A program made the translations under genes and the position numbers. Below are positions 56,473 to 64,000 of a DNA stretch of 64,000 nt, one piece after another (the stretch's first letter is position 1; each line of letters opens with the position of its first letter). Under the pieces are notes generated by a model. The model was not told the DNA's origin, did no database searches, and worked only from the letters and a program-made list of their open reading frames with translations. Location of the stretch: positions 186,001 through 250,000 of the forward strand of contig JBEULC010000001.1 in NCBI GenBank assembly GCA_045504435.1. The letters run 5' to 3'. Origin of the DNA: JBEULC01 sp045504435 (GTDB taxonomy: Bacteria > Pseudomonadota > Alphaproteobacteria > WRAU01 > Hepatincolaceae).

Positions 56473-59319
56473 TTATAAATTAAATTCTTTACGTACCAAA
56501 GCAATTACTTGATCAGCTGTTTCTAAAACTAAGGCTTTATCCGCTATCTCTTTACATTTTGCATAATTAAGATCTCTAATAAGCGCTTTTACCTCAGGTA
56601 TAGATTTCATCGATACTGATAACTCCTTAACTCCTAAGCCAATTAAAATAGGAATAGAAACTAATTCAGAAGCCATAGCTCCGCAAATTGCAGTTGGAAT
56701 ATTGGACTTTCTACCACTTTGTACTGTAATAGCAATTAATTTTAATAAAGCCGGGTGTAAATTTTGCAATTTAGCGCTTAGATTAGAATTACCTCTATCC
56801 ATGGCTAAAGTATATTGAGCCAAATCATTGGTACCTATAGAGAAAAAATCCACGTACTTAGCTAAACTATCTGATATAAGGGCTGCAGAAGGTACTTCAA
56901 TCATGGTGCCAATTTCAATTTTATCCTTAATTCCTAATTTAGCTTTTTCATCTTCTATTACCTTTTTGATTTCTATAATTTCTGAAATATCCGCAACCAT
57001 TGGTATCATAATTTTAGATAGCATCAAAGGCTTAATTCTTAGGATAGCTCTAATTTGACTTAAAAAAATATCCAGATTAGTCATATAGTTTCTTACCCCT
57101 CTTAGACCCATAATTGGGTTTTCTTCAGGATCAATTTTAATAAAAGCTAGTGGCTTATCGCCTCCTACATCTAAAGTTCTAAAGGTTACTGTGTGGCCCT
57201 CCATCGCATCTACTGCTTTTTGGTACAACTCTACCTGAGTATCTTCTGAAGGAGCAGTTCTACTGTTAAAAAATAAAAATTCCGTTCTTAAAAGACCTAC
57301 ACCTTCTGCACCTAAATTAAAAGCCTTGTTAGTTTCTGTAATATTAGAAACATTACCTTTTACCGTTATGGTTGTATTATCTTTAGTAATTGCTGGCTTT
57401 TTTGCATTTTCCATATTACGCTTATTAATTACGCCCAATTTTTCCTGAGCTTGGAGGTTTTCTTTTATCTTGCTTTCATCTGGATTAATTGTTGTAAAGC
57501 AGTTATTAGCATCTAGTATTACAAGGGTAGTATTTTTAATATTTAAAATAGAATTACCTAAATTAACCAATACGGGTAATCCCATATTGCGCAACATTAA
57601 TGCTACGTGGGAAGTTTTAGAACCTAAAGCTAACATTACTCCTTTCACATTAACCTCAAAATTAGATAAATCTGAAGGCACAAGATCTTTAGCCACAATA
57701 ATTGTATCTTCAGGGAAAGCTGAAATAGTATCCTCTTTACCAATTAACTCATTAATAACTCTTCTTTTTAAATCTTTAAGATCTGCTACTCTTTCTATTA
57801 AAAGTTTATCATTGGTGGAGCGCAAAATTTCTATGCTAGATTTAATAGCAAGCGTCCAGGCATAGCCAGCTGATTTACCCTCATTAATATGATTTTTAGC
57901 GCCTTCTATAAGCTCTTCATCTTCTATTAATGATCTATGTGCCTCAAAAATTTCTATTTGGGTAAGGAGATTTAAGGACTTTGCTTTTTCAATATCTTGT
58001 TGTAATTTCGCTTTAGCCTTAGCTAAGAGTTCTGATAAAATTTTTGCCTCAGAAGCTGGATCTTTACCTTTTTCTTCAATTACTGGCTCTTCTTCTATAA
58101 ATAGAAAAACTCTACCATTAGCCATGCCAGGGCTAGCAGACACTCCTGGTAAAGTAACCTCTTTGCTAAAATCAATGATTATATTATCTTTAGTTGAATG
58201 TTGGCTACTATTTATAGAGTCTACTTTTGATGTAGATTGATTATTTAAATCTAAAGCTGCATTTTTAGAAACTGTATTTTTAGAGGTATTATCTATAAAA
58301 TTCTTACCACTTTCTGCGGCCCCTGGAATTTCTTCCCCCAATCCGGATTTAATAGCCTTAACTATGGCCTCAACCGCTTGATGAGCATCCTCCCCTGTAG
58401 CAATAACTTTCACTTGTTCTTGATGTTTAACTGATAATCCTAAAATAGCCACTATACTCTTAGCATTTACAGCCTTTTCGCCTTTTTTTAACTCTATTTT
58501 TGCTTTATAGGTATTTGCCAGATTAAAAATTGCTGAAGCTGGACGTGCATGTATACCTAAATGATTAGGAACTGCTATTAAATCCGATTCCACCCTTGCT
58601 GCTTCTGAAAAATCTATCTTATTATCCGCAATTTTAGAAGTACTAAGGCTATTATGGTTTTGTATTTTAATATTGTTTTGATTTTTGCTTTGATCATGTT
58701 CATGATCTTTAGAACCTTTAAACATTCCAATAATTTTCCCGAACCAAGATCTTGAATTCTTATCTATAGCATAACCCTTACTTCCTTCTATTAGGCCTTG
58801 AATCTCTAAGATTTCTTGAAGTACCCCCACATCGGTTTTATTAGTTTTATGCAATTTCTGCTTAGAACCAAGGTTAGTGGCTAGCACTATCACATCAATG
58901 CTTGTGGCATTTTTAGAAATAAAATTAAAATCTACACTAAGTAAAGGATCGCCTTTTTTCACATGGGCACCTTCTTTTATTATTTGTTGAAAGCCTTCAC
59001 CCCTTAATTTAACTGTATTAATACCTACATGAATTAATAAATCATTACCTGTTGTAGTAGTTAAAGTTACTGCATGTTTAGAAGCATGGATAGTTTGTAC
59101 AATTCCATCCCAAGGAGATAAAATTTGAGTAAAAACTGGGGAATTTTCAGAAGGGTTAGGTAGATTAAGCGGTCTAATAGCTAAGCCATCTCCTATCATT
59201 TTTTGGGCAAAAACATCGTCAGCAACATGTTCAATGGCAATAATTTTTCCTTTTAAAGGGGCATAAACTTTTTGGCCCTCTACTTTATTTAGTTCTGTTG
59301 TATTTTTTTGATTTCCCAT
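56473..59319 (-). CDS. nagF: Fused PTS EIIA-HPr-Enzyme I
   Basis: A 948-residue phosphotransferase carrying the whole soluble PTS relay. Residues about 15-165: EIIA(Glc-type) with the phosphohistidine in NDLLIHVGINTVKL. About 248-335: HPr with LGIHARPASAIF and SIVAILGLSVK. About 385-948: Enzyme I with TSHVALMLRNMGLPVLV (active His), VTFRTLDVGGDKPLAFIKID, FSIGTNDLAQYTLAMDRGN and ICGAMAS. The domain order is that of NagF-type proteins dedicated to GlcNAc uptake; nagE next to it lacks EIIA, which fits. Ribosome site AGGAA precedes the ATG. Confidence 0.92.
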   Translation of the reverse strand: MGNQKNTTELNKVEGQKVYAPLKGKIIAIEHVADDVFAQKMIGDGLAIRPLNLPNPSENSPVFTQILSPWDGIVQTIHASKHAVTLTTTTGNDLLIHVGINTVKLRGEGFQQIIKEGAHVKKGDPLLSVDFNFISKNATSIDVIVLATNLGSKQKLHKTNKTDVGVLQEILEIQGLIEGSKGYAIDKNSRSWFGKIIGMFKGSKDHEHDQSKNQNNIKIQNHNSLSTSKIADNKIDFSEAARVESDLIAVPNHLGIHARPASAIFNLANTYKAKIELKKGEKAVNAKSIVAILGLSVKHQEQVKVIATGEDAHQAVEAIVKAIKSGLGEEIPGAAESGKNFIDNTSKNTVSKNAALDLNNQSTSKVDSINSSQHSTKDNIIIDFSKEVTLPGVSASPGMANGRVFLFIEEEPVIEEKGKDPASEAKILSELLAKAKAKLQQDIEKAKSLNLLTQIEIFEAHRSLIEDEELIEGAKNHINEGKSAGYAWTLAIKSSIEILRSTNDKLLIERVADLKDLKRRVINELIGKEDTISAFPEDTIIVAKDLVPSDLSNFEVNVKGVMLALGSKTSHVALMLRNMGLPVLVNLGNSILNIKNTTLVILDANNCFTTINPDESKIKENLQAQEKLGVINKRNMENAKKPAITKDNTTITVKGNVSNITETNKAFNLGAEGVGLLRTEFLFFNSRTAPSEDTQVELYQKAVDAMEGHTVTFRTLDVGGDKPLAFIKIDPEENPIMGLRGVRNYMTNLDIFLSQIRAILRIKPLMLSKIMIPMVADISEIIEIKKVIEDEKAKLGIKDKIEIGTMIEVPSAALISDSLAKYVDFFSIGTNDLAQYTLAMDRGNSNLSAKLQNLHPALLKLIAITVQSGRKSNIPTAICGAMASELVSIPILIGLGVKELSVSMKSIPEVKALIRDLNYAKCKEIADKALVLETADQVIALVRKEFNL

Positions 59320-59633
59320 GTAATTCCTATAGTTTTGTTAACTTAATATCTGTTACATATTTTGATAAAATGATGCTGTTGAAAAGCAGCTCCATATCTT
59401 TCACTATATATTAATTTACCTTATCTTTATATCTCCTGCAAACTATTTATCCCCCATTTGCATAGAGATGTATCATACTAAATACTCACTGTCAATAAAA
59501 CAAGGAAAAAATAAGTAATTATCAAGCCAAATATAGCTTTTACTCCCTTTTAATAATTTTTTTGTTTATTAATTTACATCTTAAATAAATTTAGTTATAA
59601 TGAATTTTTATCATTTTAACTAAGGATTAATCT
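59320..59633. other. Divergent regulatory gap nagF / yhhQ
   Basis: A 314-bp AT-rich space with a small hairpin GCTG...CAGC near 59373-59388 and a TATAAT near 59594 that could serve yhhQ. No operator motif for NagC-like regulators was recognised. Confidence 0.35.
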
Positions 59634-60470
59634 TTGAAGCCCGTGAATATCAGTAATAGATCACCCAATATAAATAGAAATTTTGGTAAAAATTTAGGTA
59701 AAAATTTAGATAACCGCTTTGTAATACTAATTAGTTTATTCATTGCAACTTTAACTATGTCTTACTTTTTATCTATTAAAGTTATAGCTATATTTGGTCT
59801 CCACTTTTCAGCTAGCTTGATTCCCTATGCTTTAACTTTCCCAATTATTCATCTTATTTCTGAATCCTTTGGTAGACCCAATAGCAAAAAAGTGTTTAAG
59901 GTAGGGTTTTATATAACTTTGTTTATAATCATTTTTTTTATGATAATTAGCTTTTTACCTAATAGTAGCAGTCCTTATAATTTTAATTTAGGGATGGGAG
60001 TATTAAGTGCAGGAATGTTATGGGAAAATCAGTGGGCAATTTCTGTAAGCCTTATCCTTATATATCTGGTTAGCCATGGTTTTAATTTATGGATTTATCA
60101 TTTCCTTAAAGAAAAAACTAAAGGTAGAAGCCTCTGGCTGAGGAATATAGTAGCTACAATTTCTTCTCAATTATTAGCTACTTTAATCAGTATTACTATT
60201 TTATATTTTTTATCTTCTACACCAGGATTGGTTAAAGCTGTACTATTATCTCAAATTATTATAAAATTAATTTTGGTATTAATTGATACTCCTTTTGTGT
60301 ACTTAGGAGCGTTAATTTTAAGAAAAAATCGTTTTTATAGCTTTGATACTAATAAAAAAAGAGAGTTTAAACATGCTACCCAATATACCAGAAATGATGA
60401 AAAAACTGCAGGAGATCCAAAAAAATACAGCTCGTTTACAAGAAGAGATCAAAAGCATCCACGTTACTAG
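59634..60470 (+). CDS. yhhQ: YhhQ-family queuosine precursor transporter
   Basis: A membrane protein of the VUT/YhhQ family, which imports queuosine precursors for tRNA modification. About six hydrophobic segments, with SASLIPYALTFPIIHLISES characteristic of the family and QIIIKLILVLIDTPFVYLGA near the end. The TTG at 59634 is used: AAGGA lies 8 bp upstream and no ATG is near. The last 35 residues (after NKKRE) are charged and read over the start of ybaB in another frame, suggesting that the ancestral stop was lost and the tail is not functional. Confidence 0.75.
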   Translation: MKPVNISNRSPNINRNFGKNLGKNLDNRFVILISLFIATLTMSYFLSIKVIAIFGLHFSASLIPYALTFPIIHLISESFGRPNSKKVFKVGFYITLFIIIFFMIISFLPNSSSPYNFNLGMGVLSAGMLWENQWAISVSLILIYLVSHGFNLWIYHFLKEKTKGRSLWLRNIVATISSQLLATLISITILYFLSSTPGLVKAVLLSQIIIKLILVLIDTPFVYLGALILRKNRFYSFDTNKKREFKHATQYTRNDEKTAGDPKKYSSFTRRDQKHPRY

Positions 60471-60711
60471 CACTTCTGGCTTAGGCCTAGTAGTATTAAC
60501 GATGAACGGGGCCTATGATATTATCTCCATTGAGCTTAAAGATAATCCTGATACTGATATGGCGCTTGAGATTGGGGATATACCTTCTTTAATTATTGCT
60601 GCTTACAATGATGCAAGAAAAAAGATAAAAGATATTTCCGAAGAAAAAATGAAATCTCTAACAAGTGGTATATCTTTACCTCCTGGAATGAAAATGCCAG
60701 GATTGTTTTAA
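60373..60711 (+). CDS. ybaB: Nucleoid-associated protein YbaB/EbfC
   Basis: A small DNA-binding protein of 112 residues from ATG 60373 (MLPNIPEMMKKLQEIQKNTA), the normal start and size for the family. The tail LTSGISLPPGMKMPGLF is the typical YbaB end. It overlaps yhhQ by 98 bp. It usually lies between dnaX and recR; here recR follows but dnaX is far upstream. Confidence 0.88.
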   Translation: MLPNIPEMMKKLQEIQKNTARLQEEIKSIHVTSTSGLGLVVLTMNGAYDIISIELKDNPDTDMALEIGDIPSLIIAAYNDARKKIKDISEEKMKSLTSGISLPPGMKMPGLF

Positions 60712-60879
60712 AACTAGCTTTTATATTATTCTTTTATCTAATGCTACAAGTTATCTGCTGTTACAATAGATAAAAGGATAATATAAATTAAATAGTTTTA
60801 ACGGCTTTATAGTTGAATAAAATATCTTTGCATTTTCCTGCAAAAGCTTTAATCCAAATTTCAATAAAAATTTACCCTC

Positions 60880-61479
60880 ATGCAAAATAATAATACTTTA
60901 GAACATGCGATATTGCTTTTGAGCCGTTTACCTAGTATAGGAGGGCGTTCAAGTAGGCGCATATTATTTGAGCTGATGAAAAAAAGAGAGGCCTTATTAT
61001 TGCCTCTAATTTCTTCATTACAAAATTTAGCTGATAATATTTTACATTGTAAACAGTGCTTTAACCTAGATGTAAATGACCCCTGCCATATTTGTAATAA
61101 CTCTACACGTAATCATAAATTAATTTGTGTGGTTGAGGATATTTCATCTTTATGGGCGCTTGAAAGAACTAAGAATTATAACGGCATTTATTTTGTTTTA
61201 GGGGGCCAGCTTAGCGCCCGCAAAGGCTCGATGCCTCAAGATCTTCATATTGATGAATTATTGCTGCGCTTAAATAATGAAGAGATAGAAGAGCTTATTT
61301 TAGCTACTTCTGCCACCTTAGAAGGTCAAATTACTGCTAATTATATTCATGATAATCTAGAAGGAAAATCTTTTAAAATTTCCGTCTTGGCGCAGGGTAT
61401 TCCAGTTGGGGGAGAAATAGATTATCTAGATGATATTACCTTATCTACGGCTTTAAAATTACGAAATAAAATGCTATAA
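60880..61479 (+). CDS. recR: Recombination protein RecR
   Basis: Part of RecFOR gap repair. The 199-residue product has helix-hairpin-helix LSRLPSIGGRSSRRILFELM, a zinc finger with CKQCFNLDVNDPCHICNN, the Toprim motif VVEDISSLWALERT and the C-terminal LAQGIPVGGEIDYLDD. All conserved parts are present. Confidence 0.95.
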   Translation: MQNNNTLEHAILLLSRLPSIGGRSSRRILFELMKKREALLLPLISSLQNLADNILHCKQCFNLDVNDPCHICNNSTRNHKLICVVEDISSLWALERTKNYNGIYFVLGGQLSARKGSMPQDLHIDELLLRLNNEEIEELILATSATLEGQITANYIHDNLEGKSFKISVLAQGIPVGGEIDYLDDITLSTALKLRNKML

Positions 61480-61510
61480 ATCTCTTATAAACAAATTAAA
61501 TATAATAAAT

Positions 61511-62053
61511 ATGGCCGAAAACAAACTACTTACTGAACCTTTAATTGTTTATCCTAATCAAGTTTTAAGAACCAAAGCTCTGGAAATTACCAACTTTAAT
61601 AAAGATCTCCTTAGCATTGCAATGGGGATGGTCAAGGTAATGTATCAGCACAATGGTATTGGCTTGGCTGCTAATCAAATTGGCCAATTACAGAGAATTA
61701 TCGTTGTAGATGTAGAACCTGATCCAGAAAATCCTAAGGGGGGAAAAAATCCCCAAATTTTTATCAATCCGGTAATTGTGGAACATTCTACAAAACTGCA
61801 CCCTTATGAAGAGGGGTGTTTATCATTTCCTGAAATGCGAGCTATAATAGAACGTCCTAATGAGGTTATTATAGATTATTTAGACTTAAAAGGCGAAAAG
61901 CAGCGCTTACAGGCCCAAGGGTTACTTTGCACTTGCTTACAACATGAAATTGATCATCTTAATGGAGTATTATTTATTGATCATCTTTCCAAATTAAAGC
62001 GTGATCTTTTACTACGTAAATATAAAAAAGAGCAAAATCTATTAAAAATGTAA
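61511..62053 (+). CDS. def: Peptide deformylase
   Basis: Removes the formyl group from new proteins. The 180-residue product has the three motifs GIGLAANQIG (G1), EEGCLSFPE (EGCLS, with metal Cys) and QHEIDHLNG (HExDH metal site). Followed 42 bp later by fmt, the usual pair. Confidence 0.96.
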   Translation: MAENKLLTEPLIVYPNQVLRTKALEITNFNKDLLSIAMGMVKVMYQHNGIGLAANQIGQLQRIIVVDVEPDPENPKGGKNPQIFINPVIVEHSTKLHPYEEGCLSFPEMRAIIERPNEVIIDYLDLKGEKQRLQAQGLLCTCLQHEIDHLNGVLFIDHLSKLKRDLLLRKYKKEQNLLKM

Positions 62054-62095
62054 ACTTGGTTAAAAGCTTTAAAATGTCTAAGGAACTTAGCTGAG

Positions 62096-63058
62096 ATGCA
62101 AATCTGTTTTATGGGAACTTCAATTTTCGCCGTTAAAGTTTTACAAAAGCTACTTGATAATAATCAACCTGTTAGCTGTGTGTATACTAAGGCTCCTAAA
62201 CGTCAAGGCAGAGGAAGCCAAATTACACCACAAGAGGTTCACACCTTAGCAATAAAGCATAACATTGAAGTTAGAACCCCTCATAATTTAAGAGACCCCG
62301 AAGATCAAGCGCAATTTATTAACAGTAATTTCGATTTAGCCATAGTAGCTTCTTATGGGATAATTTTGCCAGAAATTATTTTAAAAGCTCCAAAATATGG
62401 TTGCATTAATGTGCATGCTTCTTTATTGCCTAAATGGCGAGGAGCCTCTCCTATCCAAATGGCCCTAATCAACGATGAAATCACAGGCATAACTATTATG
62501 CAAATGGATAAAGGCTTAGATACAGGAGATATATTATTAAAGGCAAGCTTAAAAATTAACAAAAATAGTACTTTTACTAGCTTATCTCAGGAGCTAGGAG
62601 AATTAGGCAGTGAACTTATTTTAAAAACCTTAGCACTAATTAAAACTAATAAATTGGTTAACCTTCCTCAGAATAATGGCTTAGCTACTTATGCCAAAAT
62701 GCTAACCAAAGAGCAAGGTAAAATAGATTTTAATGAAAACTGCGAGATTATAGAAAAAAAAATTAGAGCTTTTCAACCATTTCCATCTACTTATATAAAT
62801 TATAATCAAGAAATTATTAAAATTTTAGGTGCCCAGGCTTTAGTACAAGATAGTAAAGAATATATAGATATAAGGTCTTATACAGGCTTAGATAAAACTA
62901 TTAAAAACGGCACGATCTTGAATACTAATCCCCTTGTAGTTAAATGTGGCGAGGGCTTATTAAAAATTACTCGCTTGCAACGCCAAGGAAAGCAAGCTTT
63001 GGAGGTCAAAGAATTTTTAAAAGGTTTTATTTTTAAAAAAAATGATATTATGGGATAA
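62096..63058 (+). CDS. fmt: Methionyl-tRNA formyltransferase
   Basis: Formylates initiator methionyl-tRNA using 10-formyl-THF. The 320-residue product has FMGTSIFAVKVLQKL, the active-site INVHASLLPKWRGASPIQMA (Asn-His and SLLP loop), MDKGLDTGDIL and a C-terminal tRNA-binding region. Complete. Confidence 0.95.
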   Translation: MQICFMGTSIFAVKVLQKLLDNNQPVSCVYTKAPKRQGRGSQITPQEVHTLAIKHNIEVRTPHNLRDPEDQAQFINSNFDLAIVASYGIILPEIILKAPKYGCINVHASLLPKWRGASPIQMALINDEITGITIMQMDKGLDTGDILLKASLKINKNSTFTSLSQELGELGSELILKTLALIKTNKLVNLPQNNGLATYAKMLTKEQGKIDFNENCEIIEKKIRAFQPFPSTYINYNQEIIKILGAQALVQDSKEYIDIRSYTGLDKTIKNGTILNTNPLVVKCGEGLLKITRLQRQGKQALEVKEFLKGFIFKKNDIMG

Positions 63059-63150
63059 GAGCTAATTTTATCTGATTATAAGAGACTTGCGCTTTTTACA
63101 GAAACTGTTAAAATTTATCCATTACTTAATATGTAAACAAAGGAAAGTTG

Positions 63151-64000
63151 ATGAACAAGCTTAGCTTACAATGCATTTTATCATCTATCTTATATCTACT
63201 TTCACTTACTTTATTTATTATATATGTTGCTATGGGGAATTTAGTTGCTCAAGAAATTAAAGTAGTAGGATCATCCACGGTCTACCCTTTTTCTACTATA
63301 ATTACCGAGAATTTTTCTAATAAAAATCCTAATTTTAATACACCAATTATCGAAGCCACAGGAACAGGGGGCGGCTTTAAAATGTTTTGTCAGGGATTAA
63401 GCTCTGGTTATCCCGATATAGTAAACGCCTCGCGCAAAATTAAGCCAGAGGAAGTGCAATTATGCTCAAGGAATGGTATTAACGATATATTGGAAATTAA
63501 CATCGGCAATGATGCCATTGTAATTGTTGCCCCTAAATCCTTAGAAAATTTAGATCTGTCTTTAGAGCAGATTTTTTTGGCCTTAGCTCATAGAGTTCCT
63601 GATAGCAAAGGCAATTTAATTAAAAATCCTTATAATACTTGGAGTGATATCAGCCCAGATTTACCTAATGTACAAATTAAAGTTATGGGTCCACCGAGCA
63701 CCTCAGGCACTAGAGATTCCTTTATTGAATTAGGTATGCACAAGGGTTGTGAAATGAGTCAAGCCAGGATTACAATTAAAGAAACTTCTAAAGAATTAGC
63801 TAAATTTTGTAGCGGCGTAAGAACAGATGGGGCCTGGATTAATGGAGGCGAAAATGATATATTGTTAATTAGGAAAGTAGCCGCCTCTAAAAATACTTTA
63901 GCGATTTTAGGCTACAGTTTTTATGAACAAAATCAAAAATCTGTGAGCGTGGTTAAAATTGCAGGAATTACTCCTAATCCCCAATCATTTAATAATAAAA
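63151..64000 (+). CDS. pstS: Phosphate ABC transporter substrate-binding protein PstS (3' end beyond window)
   Basis: High-affinity periplasmic phosphate-binding protein. The frame opens at ATG 63151 (ribosome site AAAGGAAAG) and stays open to the right edge (283 codons). Residues 1-33 are a signal peptide ending before QEIKVVGSST. Phosphate-binding signatures: GSSTVYPFST, ATGTGGGFKMFCQG, ASRKIKPEE and GPPSTSGTRDSFIELG. Pst transport genes would be expected next, outside the window. Confidence 0.9.
   Translation, partial: MNKLSLQCILSSILYLLSLTLFIIYVAMGNLVAQEIKVVGSSTVYPFSTIITENFSNKNPNFNTPIIEATGTGGGFKMFCQGLSSGYPDIVNASRKIKPEEVQLCSRNGINDILEINIGNDAIVIVAPKSLENLDLSLEQIFLALAHRVPDSKGNLIKNPYNTWSDISPDLPNVQIKVMGPPSTSGTRDSFIELGMHKGCEMSQARITIKETSKELAKFCSGVRTDGAWINGGENDILLIRKVAASKNTLAILGYSFYEQNQKSVSVVKIAGITPNPQSFNNK

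Noticed and set aside
1..64000. tRNA or rRNA genes
   Set aside because: The intergenic regions were read for T-loop-like words and cloverleaf ends; none was convincing. The only RNA gene supported is the SRP RNA.

Overview
The window is very AT-rich DNA from what looks like a host-associated alphaproteobacterium of Rickettsiales/Holosporales type. This is inferred from the base composition, the YejAB/KdsB/DnaX/RecR/Def/Fmt gene set, the many decaying mobile genes, and a Fic, toxin-antitoxin and plasmid gene content typical of intracellular symbionts. No 16S gene or tRNA was seen, so the assignment rests on proteins only.

Layout. (1) 1-6.1 kb: housekeeping genes: microcin-C/peptide ABC transporter (yejB partial, yejA), kdsB, a small SRP RNA, dnaX and a small secreted protein. 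(2) 6.7-22.2 kb: an integrated, decaying plasmid. It has a parA/parB-like pair, an IS200/IS605-type element, a RepA-like initiator, an XRE regulator, an origin with five 21-bp iterons and DnaA boxes, a RelBE/ParDE-type toxin-antitoxin pair, a P-type T4SS/mobilisation block (virB2-virB3-virB4-mobC-relaxase-virB11) broken by frameshifts and nonsense codons, a serine resolvase and a broken AbiEii-type locus. Pieces of tnpB lie at both edges. (3) 22.5-38.9 kb: a surface-polysaccharide cluster with gmhA, hddA, gmhB and hddC (GDP-D-glycero-D-manno-heptose synthesis), a GDP-sugar 4,6-dehydratase, two further epimerase/reductases, a cupin sugar-modifying enzyme, two large glycosyltransferases, an acyltransferase broken at homopolymers and a polysialyltransferase-like protein. 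(4) 39-40.3 kb: a second Fic gene and a dead parA. (5) 40.6-51.9 kb: the most unusual region, four genes carrying five modules of a paralogous family. Each module joins a zinc metzincin-like protease domain to a domain resembling the cholera/heat-labile enterotoxin A chain and to a conserved C-terminal domain I do not recognise. A decayed second plasmid origin and a resolvase remnant lie between the third and fourth genes. (6) 52.3-59.3 kb: a GlcNAc uptake and catabolism unit (nagA, nagB, PTS EIICB nagE, fused EIIA-HPr-EI nagF). (7) 59.6-64 kb: housekeeping again: yhhQ-like, ybaB, recR, def, fmt, pstS (partial).

How it fits together. dnaX and ybaB-recR, usually neighbours, are here about 54 kb apart, with everything in (2)-(6) between them, so the whole interval behaves like an accessory island. 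Near-identical Fic copies in direct orientation at 7 kb and 39 kb bracket the plasmid plus the polysaccharide cluster. IS200/IS605 remnants mark several block boundaries. The metalloprotease/toxin-like array is the best candidate for an undescribed host-interaction system. Its ART-like domains lack the canonical catalytic residues, while all five zinc sites are intact.
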